NCBI GenBank assembly: GCA_026770575.1
Contig: MU657232.1
Coordinates: forward strand, 69,624 to 82,442
Length of the DNA: 12,819 nt
Source: Pelagophyceae sp. CCMP2097
Lineage: Eukaryota; Sar; Pelagophyceae
Reading direction: 5' to 3'
In this document: piece by piece, positions 1 to 7,816 of the stretch
Layout: each line of letters opens with the position of its first letter
Numbering within the stretch: the first letter of the stretch is position 1
Translations under genes and position numbers: made by a program
The notes under the pieces: generated by a model
What the model saw: the letters and a program-made list of their open reading frames with translations, nothing else
What the model was told of the DNA's origin: nothing
The model's database searches: none

Positions 1-1269
1 GGGCGCGTTGCGCGGTGCGCGGTCGTTGCCGCTGCGCGAGCCGTTGCCGCCGCGCCCGTTGCGGTCGTAACCGTCGGCGCCGCGGCCGTCGCGGTCATCG
101 GCGGGTTTGAGCGCGATGGGGCGCGGCTTGCGCGAGTCCCAATCGTGCTTGAGCGCCTTAAAGCAATCCGCGGCGCAGTGGCCCGGAATGTTGCAAAAGT
201 CGCATGCGCCCGTGTAGTACATCCGAAAGGCGTCGTCGTCCTTGGGCGTCAAGCAGTGCGGCGTGTTCGGCGCGGGCGTGGCGTGGAGCGTAGCCACGTC
301 CTTGGCCGTGATTGCCGAAGCGGCTAGGAAAGCGGTTGCGTTTGCGGTTGGGTTAGACGTGCGCATGTTGAGGAGCTGGACGACCATCTCGTCGTACTGG
401 ACGTATTTGCGCACCCATTCGCTTAGCACCACGGCGAGTGCGGGCACGTCGATGCCGCGGCGGAAGAACGACGTCTTGAGGACGTCGGTCATCACAGAGA
501 AAGCGACGCTGACGTCGACGCCTTTAGCAGTCTTGACGTACGAGTCGTAGATGGCCTGCGCCATATCAGCCCCCTTGCCGGTACCGCAGACGTCGACCAC
601 GGAGCTCGCCTCCGTGCCGTCGACCATGACCGTCAAGACGACGGCCATGTAGTTGTCGATGAGCAAATCGGCGCGGATGGCGGTGAGGTCGAACTGGTTT
701 GCGGCCAAGCCGTGGAGCCGGGCATCGTGGTTCCCCAGGAAGCGGAACATCTGGATCACGCGCTTCCGGTCGCCGTGCGCGTTGCCAGTGAGGCCGAGCT
801 TGAATTGAGCCGCGCCGGTGTGGATCAGCTTGTAGTCAAGGGCCGTGTACGGGGCGATGGTAGTCGGGGGCGCGGAAGCCGTAGAGTCGGGTGCCGTGGA
901 AGACACCGGAGGGGACGTCGGGTCCGTAGTCGAAAGGCCGAGGGCCGCCGTAGGCGCCCTAGAGGCCTCGGTAGACGGAGGCGGGGGCGACGCGGCGTCG
1001 AACGCGGCTCGCGCTGCGACCGCGGCGTCAAACTCTTCCCGGTGACGGAGGAGGGAGGCCGCGATCTCGTCGCGCTGGGCCGCGAGGTCGCGGTTGACAT
1101 CGCGGAGCTCGGTGACACGCTGCTGCAGGCGGATCTCGTCGCGAGAGGCGACGTTGTCCTGCAACTGCTGCAAGATGTCGGCGCCGGACTAGGCCTCCAT
1201 CTCCTCTTGTGCCGCCGCAAGCAGAGGCGGATCGGGAGGCGTCGCGCGAGGCGCGGCGCGGGGCAGCAT
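1..1269 (-). pseudogene. LTR-retrotransposon gag-like frame, partial, with an in-frame TAG
   Basis: The minus strand is open from 1188 to the left edge, so the C-terminus and any pol domains lie outside the window. Read from the possible ATG at 1267-1269, a Pro/Ala-rich leader of about 25 residues ends at a TAG (1189-1191). The same frame then continues into a heptad-like coiled coil (about 1185-1030), a Pro/Ser/Thr-rich linker, a helical gag-like domain (about 840-360), and a zinc knuckle C-x2-C-x4-H-x4-C at 163-204 (CDFCNIPGHCAADC). A charged Arg/Gly/Asp-rich tail follows. Gag proteins with such knuckles package retroelement RNA, and the layout fits a copia- or gypsy-type element, but no polymerase is present to decide which. 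Without readthrough, the first ATG after the TAG is at 748-750, which would remove the coiled coil. A decayed copy is the simplest reading. A cellular CCHC protein remains possible. Confidence 0.72.
163..204 (-). other. CCHC zinc-knuckle coding segment
   Basis: The translated segment is C-DF-C-NIPG-H-CAAD-C, an exact C-x2-C-x4-H-x4-C knuckle. This motif is typical of retroelement Gag nucleocapsid regions. It is the firmest evidence for the identity of the surrounding minus-strand frame. Confidence 0.85.
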
Positions 1270-1375
1270 GGTAGCCGAGAGTCGAAGCGCTTATCGTGGA
1301 TGAGCGCGTAGCTAAGGGTCCATTAACCCGCAGTGCCCACAGTCAGAGTTAGAACTGTGTTAGAAATCTTAGAGG

Positions 1376-1447
1376 GTTAGGGTTCCCTCGGAAATGGAAT
1401 CTCCGCCAGGGTTAGAGTTCCCTCGGCGGAAACGGAATCTCCGCAAG
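1376..1447. repeat. Two-copy tandem duplication of about 36 bp
   Basis: Two adjacent units (1376-1410 and 1411-1447) share GTTAG, GTTCCCTCGG and GGAATCTCCGC in the same order, with small substitutions and a short indel in the middle. It lies just upstream of the gag-like frame, where a 5' LTR or leader would be expected. I could not place LTR ends or a primer-binding site. Confidence 0.8.
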
Positions 1448-1968
1448 GAACGGCGAGATGCCGCGATGATGGCTCCGATTCAGCTGAAACGGAGCCCCAA
1501 ACCACGATTTTGAATGTTGGCATTGCGCGTGCGGAATTTTCGTACTTCACCACTTTCCCATTTTTGATTTTCCGTATTCGATTTTGGGGCGAGGGTTTTG
1601 GCGCCGTGGGAAAGTGGCATACCACTCCAGTAGATATGTTTGATCTCCGCTGAAAGGAGTTTGGGGTCGACTTTAAAATATTCAAGATCGACTTTTAAAA
1701 TTACTCCCAGAATACAGTTGAAAATAACTTGCATGTGAACATGCAGCCATTTTCGGCGATTTCTATCGAGTAGACCAAGAGGGGCCGCGCGGTCCATAGA
1801 GCTTGAGGTGCGGCGCGCGGCACTGCTCGCGGTTGGAAGGAATCGTCTACCTTGAAGATCGCGCCCACTTAGAGCGGCAATGGAGCCGCCGTTCGGGCGG
1901 GAGGCTCGCTCAAAATCGCGTTTGCCAAGTGCACCACTGTGACTCAAAACGGCGGTATTTTCTGCCTC

Positions 1969-2208
1969 TTAAGGGCTGTGCGGCCTATAAACACCTCAAC
2001 TAGACATCTCGATGCTTAGGGGACAAGCGAACCGAGCCAGTTTGGGCCACAGCGCCCTCCGGGGCAGGCTGCAAACCGACCGTTTTATAACATGATGAAA
2101 CGGTTGAAAATTGCCCGCCCCTAAGGAGCGTATGGCCTCTAAACACCTCAACTAGGCCCCTCGATGCTCAGGGGGCAGACCATATGCGCCCGTCTGGGCC
2201 ACAGGGCT
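1969..2208. repeat. Diverged direct repeat, two units of about 90 bp
   Basis: Unit 1 (1969-2057) and unit 2 (2121-2208) share ACACCTCAACTAG, CTCGATGCT, AGGGG and GGGCCACAG in the same order and spacing. Identity is roughly 75-80% by eye. About 65 bp separate them. No coding sense is evident. Confidence 0.75.
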
Positions 2209-3000
2209 CCCCAATCTTATCAGGTTTGGCGATGAGGAGGTCCTCGCGTTATTTGTTGAATTTGTATTTTTGACTTTTCACCGAATATAACCATCTAACT
2301 GTCAGAATTAACTCGACCCCAAGTTCGCTTTCGCTGCGCGCTCAAGGGGCGCGTCGCGTCGCGCGCAGACGGTGGGGCCCTTGAGGGTGGGTGCGCCCTG
2401 GGCCGACCAGGCCAATTTGCCCCCTTTGGCCTGGGATTTGTGTCGCTGGTGGGCATCTTTGTGTGAGTTTTTTTTAATACGGCAGATGACAACCGCGCTC
2501 TGTTCGAAATACGGGGGATACTGGGCCGTTTTAGACCAAACATGATACTTTGGGATCCTCGCACGCAGGTTGGGCGGTTAGAACTTGGTCGGTGGCGTAT
2601 TGGCCTCGTACGTCGCTCGGCAGTCGCGAAGATGGTCGCAAACAGCGCTTGCGCGGCCGTGCCCCTCGGGCCGCGGTTCGCGGCGAGAGCGCGCCACCCA
2701 CTCCGCGCGCTCCGCCTGCTCCGCGCATCATAGAAGCGCACCCCGAGGGCGCCTTGCGCGGTCTCCACAGCGCACTGTCAAATTAGATTACCACGGGAAA
2801 TTATTAAACTTGCTTGGCTCTTGAATGAAGGATGGCGCCTCGCCAACCACTACCACGAGAAGCCCAGGAGGCGCTTGTTATTTCTTTCTTTTATTGACTA
2901 CCCTCCATTTGGCGGATCTCTGCGAAAGCTTCTTAATTTAGTACCCAATCAAGTCTAAACCTTAGTGCCCAAATTTAAAGTCGATAAAGGCGCAAAGGAC

Positions 3001-3228
3001 AGTTCGCACAACTTGGACAGTCGCGATGGGACACTTAGCCCGATCGCGACTAGGAAGTGCCTGCCCCTATTTGATTCGCCTTCTTTGGGGATTCCCCAAT
3101 TCGATTCTCCTTTTTGGAGGGGCCGTGATTGGTTAAATTCACATTATAAGACCCCTGATTGGCCAAACCTGAATCAAATTGGTCCAGAATCAAATAGGGA
3201 CAGGCACTTCCTATCCAGGTTGTGCGAC
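3001..3228. mobile_element. Hairpin-type element of about 230 bp with interrupted inverted arms
   Basis: Inner arms 3051-3077 and 3187-3213 are inverted copies with 26 of 27 positions matching. Outer arms 3003-3016 and 3215-3228 match at 12 of 14. The left side carries an extra 34 nt (3017-3050) between outer and inner arms, where the right side has one base. That insert is itself a hairpin, AGTCGCGAT/ATCGCGACT. The loop has three ATTGG boxes and no coding capacity. This fits a foldback or MITE-like non-autonomous element. No target-site duplication was seen. Confidence 0.65.
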
Positions 3229-3648
3229 CTTCCCTTGCTTCCTTTAGTTTTTTTTTAGTTTTCGCGGTTTGAGGAATTTCTTCTTCGCGCGCTGGTCTCC
3301 GAGGCGGCGACTAGAACGACTGGAGGGGGCGGCAAGAGCACGCGCGCTAAAAATAGCTGCCTTTTGGCGATTTCTGTTGTACAAATTCGATAGTGAGTGC
3401 GCATCTTCCAATTTTCGACTCGATAATAAGCATAGGAAAAACACTGGGGCCCTATTGACATAGTAACCAAATCCCATGTAAAATCAATATTGATCTCTTG
3501 CGCCCAAACTTGAGTCCTTGTGATGCAGCGCTCCTCGGGACACCCCGGGGGCACCCCGGGGCCACCCTGGAAGCGCCCTGTGGCCCAAAACCCGCCTCTG
3601 GCGGCCCCACCGGAGTGCGCATTTTTCGGGCAAATTAAGTACTGCGGA

Positions 3649-4245
3649 CTCCTTTTTGATTCGCAGATGGGCAGGGCATCGGTCACTCTTTATTTAAGCC
3701 CGTCACTACCACCGTGAAAAAAGAGGAGGCGCAAAATTCTATGAGAGCCCCCCCAGGCGATCGTACACCCGCAGAGAACCGCTCTAGTGACACCCTGCCG
3801 CAGCAACGCCCTCTAGAGCATCTTATTGTTCGAAGTTCGAGTCGCCAAATTGGGTTCGGCGAGGGAGTTTCAGCGGAATGGTCGAGTTGCTAAGCACGGA
3901 GTCGCATTGTGGGCTTCGAGGCTCCGCGCGGCCCAGCCGCGACGATAACGTTGCTGACCCGAGCATGATTTTCAATTGAGTGCGATTGTTTTAAAGTTTT
4001 GATAAAGTGAGGATGGCACTTATCTTCGATTCTGAGATAATGCCGCGTCGATGCCGCCTCAAACTCGCCCACAAACCACCACGCCACCCTCCACCTAACT
4101 CCACGCCCTTCCACGCCACTCTACGCACTCTCCTGCGTTCTTTTAGGGCGGCGCCTATGCGTTCCTTTGCCGTCATACGTTTCTTACGTCACTCTGTCAG
4201 TTAAAAAAGTCCTCGCGCCCCGCCCATCTGAGAATCAAAAAGGAG
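3649..4245. mobile_element. MITE-like element of 597 bp with 29-bp terminal inverted repeats
   Basis: The left end 3649-3677 begins CTCCTTTTTGATTC and reappears inverted at 4217-4245, with 27 of 29 bases identical. Outside the arms the two flanks differ, which marks the ends of the repeat. The interior is too short for a transposase and shows no recognisable protein. A non-autonomous DNA transposon is the likely identity. I found no clear target-site duplication, so the ends could be off by a few bases. Confidence 0.6.
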
Positions 4246-4422
4246 CTTGTTGGGAAAAGGGTTCAATTCAGTTGAGATTGACAGGGCCCGGCCCGGGCGG
4301 GAGAGCCCCCTACGATCTTTAAAAAGTGCCCTTATGGTTGAAACAGGGCCTGGGCTTAATCCCTACGCCCCCCTGTACTAGAATGGGCTAGCGTACTTAA
4401 GACGCCGCGTGAGCCAGGTATT
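4246..4422. other. 3' flank of the EF-Ts gene
   Basis: This short intergenic stretch lies between the MITE-like element and the EF-Ts stop codon. It contains a GGGCCCGGCCCGGGC palindromic tract near 4285. I see no clear polyadenylation signal. Confidence 0.4.
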
Positions 4423-5667
4423 TTAGACAGCCTCGGCTTCCTCTTCTGCGGCCTTAGTTGTTTCGCCGAGCTGGAATTTGGCGAAGCGCGCGATTTGGAT
4501 GTTCTCGCCTATTCAAAACAATCTGCCATCACGCGGTTCGCGTACGACAGACACCATCGAGGTCTTTCCGGCGTCTCCCCGCCTCAGGTGCCGCTCATCA
4601 CGCTGCAATCACCGTCGTCACTGTGACGGGTTCGGGTTTCAACAAAGCATAATTGGCGACGCGGGCCGGCGCCGATCGTGGAAATGTACGACGCGACGAA
4701 CTCGCCGACCTTCATCGACGGGTCCTTGATGTAGTCTTGCTCGAGCAGCACCTTGGACTTGAAGAGTTTTGTCACGCGGCCCTCGACGATCTTCGACTTG
4801 ATGGCTTCGGGCTTGCCCGCGAGGTCCTAAAGTGCGCGTTTAACAGAGAGGAGCGCGACGCCGACGACGCGGGCCCTCCGCCATCCTGAGACGGACCTCG
4901 GCGCGGAGCTCCGCCTCGCGCTCCTTGGCGATGACCTCCTCGCTAATGTCCTCGTAGCGCACGAACTCGACGCCCGGGCACGCGGCAACCTGCATGGCCA
5001 GGGACTTGCAGAGCTCCTTGAACATGGGCCCCTTGGCGACAAAGTCCGTCTCGCAGTTGACCTCGACCTAATTTTGTCACGCGAGTCGCGGAGACGAAGC
5101 AAGAATGGAGCGCGATTCCAGACGGTCCTTGGCAATCACACGCACCATGACGCCGAGCTTGCCGCCGGTGTGGATGTAGTACTCGATGAGGCCCTCGGTC
5201 GTCTTGCGCTCGCTCTTCTTCGCCGCCGAGGCGAGGCCCTTGGCGCGCAGCCACTCGCCGGCCTTGACCATGTCGCCCTCAGCCTCGACCAAAGCCTTCT
5301 TGCAGTCCATCATGCCGGCGCCGGACTCGACCTAAGTCAGAGGCCGCGCTTCAGAGGACGGCATCCGGACCCCCGTGAGCCATCTCCTGTGGCAGCGCTT
5401 CGTCTCCAAAAAGGCTATACTGCCGACCGCGGAGCGTTTCGCGCGGTCGCCGTCTGTGCGGCCCCCGACCTCTGCTCCCGTCACGCTCGACTGGCTGCTT
5501 GCAGTATGGTAAGCATGGGCAGCAGAGTCGGCATAAAAACGCACGCGGAGCGCCTTGACATCCGCAGCCTTGACCTCCACCGCCGATAGGCGCGTCACCC
5601 GCCGCGGCGCCGCATGAAACGGCACGAGGGCCACCGCCGACGCCGCGAGGAGCAGGAAGCACTTCAT
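4423..5667 (-). CDS. tsf: Plastid-targeted translation elongation factor Ts, five exons
   Basis: EF-Ts recharges EF-Tu by exchanging GDP for GTP, here most likely in the plastid stroma. Exons on the minus strand are 5667-5545, 5331-5146, 5067-4897, 4826-4673 and 4508-4423 (TAA), giving 239 residues. Residues 1-30 are a hydrophobic leader with AVA|LVP at 11-16, like a stramenopile ASAFAP signal/transit junction. The UBA-like N-domain carries [12 protein letters not shown] (44-55), then YIHTGG, then the EF-Tu-contacting NCETDFVAK with TDFV at 110-113. The end holds KPEAI..KIVEGR and GENIQIARF, followed by an acidic tail. Length matches the short bacterial or cyanobacterial form with a single dimerisation subdomain. 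Introns 1-3 are phase 0 with GT-AG ends. Intron 4 seems to use a GC donor. The ATG at 5667 is the only in-frame start giving the leader. Confidence 0.95.
4509..4672 (-). other. EF-Ts intron 4, apparent GC-AG
   Basis: The acceptor is ATAG|G before GCGAGAAC. Using a GC donor right after ATCG gives [13 protein letters not shown], the family consensus with no insertion. The nearest GT donor lies 17 nt further downstream and would insert AGPR and change the G of GENIQ. The intron is 164 nt with the GC donor, phase 1. Confidence 0.65.
4827..4896 (-). other. EF-Ts intron 3
   Basis: This 70-nt phase-0 intron has donor GTCCGT and acceptor TTAG|G. It joins ELRAE to DLAGKPEAI, as the family alignment expects. 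Confidence 0.88.
5068..5145 (-). other. EF-Ts intron 2
   Basis: This 78-nt phase-0 intron has donor GTGCGT and acceptor TTAG|G. It joins KLGVM to VEVNCETDF, an uninterrupted EF-Ts core. Confidence 0.93.
5332..5544 (-). other. EF-Ts intron 1
   Basis: This 213-nt phase-0 intron has donor GTGCGT and acceptor TTAG|G. It joins KALR to [10 protein letters not shown] and restores the exact spacing of the EF-Ts LREKTGAGMMDC motif. Confidence 0.9.
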
Positions 5668-5932
5668 TGCCTCGAGGTTTTCTAGCGATGTGTAAGTTCA
5701 ACTTGGTGCGTCGGTAACCAAGGATTTGGTTGCGCCTCCATCTCAGGTGGGCGAAGCGCCAAAGGCCGCGAGTTCGAGCCCCGACGAAAGCATGATTAAG
5801 ACTACTTGCCCAGGAATTTCCCCATCGTAATCTCAAGCCCCCGCTTGGCACGATACGATTGAAAGGAATTCCCGGCAACTAGCCACGTTTCACTTAGACG
5901 GGGTGCCGTGGGCGTGATGACCCGCTGGGGGC
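5668..5932. promoter_or_regulatory. Upstream region of EF-Ts
   Basis: About 265 bp lie 5' of the EF-Ts start before the TATATATA repeats. It should hold the promoter and 5' UTR, but I see no clear core element. A B-box-like string at 5771-5781 is discussed and rejected as a tRNA. Confidence 0.35.
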
Positions 5933-6117
5933 AAAATGGGATTCACCGGATCATTATCCTTGGAGGTGATTGTGGGGCCCGGTATATATATCGCAACGCT
6001 CCCCCACACGCATACCGTAGGAACGGGAGGTTTAGCGTGGAGAAAGACAAAATACGATAATTCACCGGGCCTTGGTCCGGCTCCGGTGGTTTATGGGCCC
6101 AGTATATATATCGCAAC
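5933..6117. repeat. Two-copy direct repeat with TATATATA core
   Basis: Units near 5933-5998 and 6048-6117 share AAAAT, ATTCACCGG, CCTTGG and a 3' block GGCCC-x-GTATATATATCGCAACG. The period is about 119 bp. A further TATATA lies near 6150. The TATA-like boxes could act in transcription, but they are as likely to be repeat sequence. Confidence 0.8.
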
Positions 6118-6219
6118 GGTGGGTATACAGGAGCATGTCGTGACTCTTTATATACCCAGTCTCCGGCGGACCAGAGCACTGGGACGCGATATCCCTTTTG
6201 CTCTTCCTATCTCACGATT

Positions 6220-6231
6220 GGAGATATCTCC
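6220..6231. repeat. Perfect 12-bp palindrome
   Basis: GGAGATATCTCC reads identically on both strands, and it lies between the TATA repeats and the foldback. Function unknown. Confidence 0.6.
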
Positions 6232-6258
6232 GCTGTTTAAATCCCCCATCAGTTCAGC

Positions 6259-6318
6259 GTGACGTTAGAAAAAAAGGAGAGTGACGTTAGAAAAACTAGG
6301 TCGGGCACTAGGTCGGGC
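6259..6318. repeat. Short tandem duplications at the foldback edge
   Basis: GTGACGTTAGAAAAA occurs at 6259-6273 and 6281-6295, and ACTAGGTCGGGC-like strings occur at about 6295-6305 and 6307-6318. They sit directly at the left end of the large inverted repeat and may be insertion footprints. Confidence 0.7.
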
Positions 6319-7510
6319 TCTGGTGTGGCCAGGGCCTACAGCCGGCCCCAGCGAAGCGGCAGGGAGGCGGAACTCAAACGAAGACAACGGAAAACCACCT
6401 CAAACCAGCTTATGGCGACGCTAAAATCGAGATTGCGCGTAGGGTACGCGAAAAAAGGTGAGTTCCGCCTCCAGCCCGACACCTTGGGTCGGCCCGGACA
6501 TGTCAAGCCACTCCAAGTCTCACCAAACGTCCTGTGGAGGTGAGAAAATGAGCGGCAGTTTCATGTTGACCCCCCCTTGTAGGCCAGGAGAAGGTCCTCC
6601 GGGACTGGACATCCTGTGATTTTTATTACATTACATTACACACTACGAGCTTGGGTCGTGTTTCAAAAATATCGCTAAACAACGTTTTCGGAACGGTTAC
6701 AGATTCCAAATTTTCGATGCAAGGATTTGCAAATTCAAGCCCGTCATCATTGAAGTTCAGACTCGCTAGTTTTTGAAAGTCCGCAGGCCGAAGGTAGCTT
6801 TGGGGATCTCGTTCGGCAGGCGGGAGGCGGCTCCTTTGGACCCTAAGGGCTTCATCGCTTGGGGAGGCGAGGCCCATCCGATAGAAACCTTAGGGTCCAA
6901 CGGAGCCCGCGTCGTTCGCGCGGTGTGGTGCCTCAAAAATGGACATATGTTCTCAAAAAGGGGAAGTCTAAAAAAAACTGGCCGGACCGCTGGCGCGCGG
7001 CGCGTTTCGCGACGGCCCCGTGCGCGCCGAGTCGGATCACGACAAGCGGCGCGACGGCGATATGCTTGCGACTCAAACCTTATCTTGCTCACAGCTCTCC
7101 TTGTCTCAATAAGAACGATTTGATTCAGACTCAGACTGTACAGTAAACACACGCCGGATGTCATTTGACGGGCTTGCGGGGGCATGCAAAATCAAGTTTT
7201 AAGATGTGTTTTCGATAGCGATCTAAGCTGCTACAAGGGGGGGTCAACATGAAACTGCCGCTCATTTTCTCACCTCCACAGGACGTTTGGTGAGACTTGG
7301 AGTGGCTTGACATGTCCGGGCCGACCCAAGATGCCGGGCTGCAGGCGGAACTCTCCCTTCTTTCGCGTACCCTACTCGCAATCTCGATTTTAGCGTCGCC
7401 AAAAGCTGGTTTGAGGTGGTTTTCCGTTGTCTTCGTTTGAGTTCTGCCTCCCTGCCGCTTCGCTGGGGCCGGCTGTGGGCCCTGGCCACACCAGACCCCG
7501 ACCTAGTGCC
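6304..7510. mobile_element. Foldback structure: 280-bp inverted arms, 648-bp loop
   Basis: The left arm 6304-6582 and right arm 7231-7510 are reverse complements with about ten substitutions and one indel by hand comparison, so about 96% identity. The arms face inward, ending in a CATGTTGACCCCCCCTTGTAG-type sequence at 6562-6582 and its complement at 7231-7251. High arm identity implies recent duplication or gene conversion. The arms contain similar short frames, but an indel breaks the frame between copies and no domain is recognisable, so I do not call them genes. A foldback transposon or two head-to-head copies of one MITE would both explain it. Confidence 0.85.
6829..6907. repeat. 79-nt imperfect hairpin in the foldback loop
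   Basis: GGCTCCTTTGGACCCTAAGG at 6829-6848 pairs with 6888-6907, where 19 of 20 positions are complementary. The inner part, around ATCG and TGGG, also pairs imperfectly. It could be a small element or a stable RNA hairpin if transcribed. Confidence 0.8.
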
Positions 7511-7816
7511 CTGTGGAGGTGAGAAATAAGGCCCAAAATTTAGGCTATGGGCTCCATTTTGTAAGTTATGGGCTTCATTTCACTAAAACGCCCATGCAAA
7601 TCCGCAATTACAAGAAAATAGTGTCAAGTTTCACACCGTTTTATTCTTGAAAACGGATTCACGCTCGGCGGACCGAGCCCGTAAACAAACTCTCGACGTC
7701 GGGGACCACGCCGCCACCAGCCCGCGCCGTAGCGACCAAAAGTGACCCCATACCTCGCTTGTAGCCCGAGAAATTTGTATCTGACTGGAATCCCATTCAT
7801 GTTGACCCCCCTTGTC
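7233..7816. mobile_element. 584-bp MITE-like element, with a nested inverted pair
   Basis: The left end ACAAGGGGGGGTCAACATGAA is matched in inverse orientation at the right end (about 7797-7816), apart from one G in the G-run. This gives terminal repeats of about 20 bp. Inside it, TTCTCACCTCCACAGG (about 7268-7283) recurs inverted as CCTGTGGAGGTGAGAA (about 7509-7524), a second nested inverted pair. The left half is the right arm of the foldback. The right half holds a 21-nt-period duplication of TATGGGCT-x-CATTT (about 7546-7580) and no gene. Flanks show no clear target duplication. Confidence 0.65.

Larger units (their letters stand above)
1270..2950. other. Gene-free stretch with small repeats and hairpins
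   Basis: No frame here looks like a protein or joins into one by splicing. Small structures can be seen: an 11-bp perfect inverted repeat CCACTTTCCCA/TGGGAAAGTGG (1550-1560 and 1607-1617), a 16-nt palindrome TGCATGTGAACATGCA (1730-1745), a direct repeat near 1969-2208, and a CCAGGCC/GGCCTGG hairpin near 2410. AT-rich and GC-rich patches alternate, as in old transposon-derived DNA. Part of it may be the 5' LTR of the retroelement to the left, but this is inference. Confidence 0.5.

Noticed and set aside
712..1311. A 199-codon plus-strand frame
   Set aside because: It is the antisense shadow of the gag-like frame, with low-complexity Arg/Gly composition. The zinc knuckle and coiled coil are on the other strand.
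1374..1385. Telomere-like GGGTTAGGG
   Set aside because: Only one and a half units, and part of the 36-bp tandem duplication, so not an interstitial telomere array.
2295..2768. A 157-codon minus-strand frame
   Set aside because: It has no recognisable domain, overlaps equally long frames on both strands, and lies in repeat-like DNA.
3255..3686. A 143-codon minus-strand frame
   Set aside because: It crosses the end of the MITE-like element and has no family resemblance, so it is probably a chance frame.
5708..5784. tRNA-like segment with a good B-box (AGTTCGAGCCC at 5771-5781) and a GCGTCGG/CCGACG pairing
   Set aside because: The T-stem pairs at only three of five positions, the acceptor pairing overlaps the T-arm, and no anticodon arm forms. 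At best it is a decayed tRNA-derived piece.
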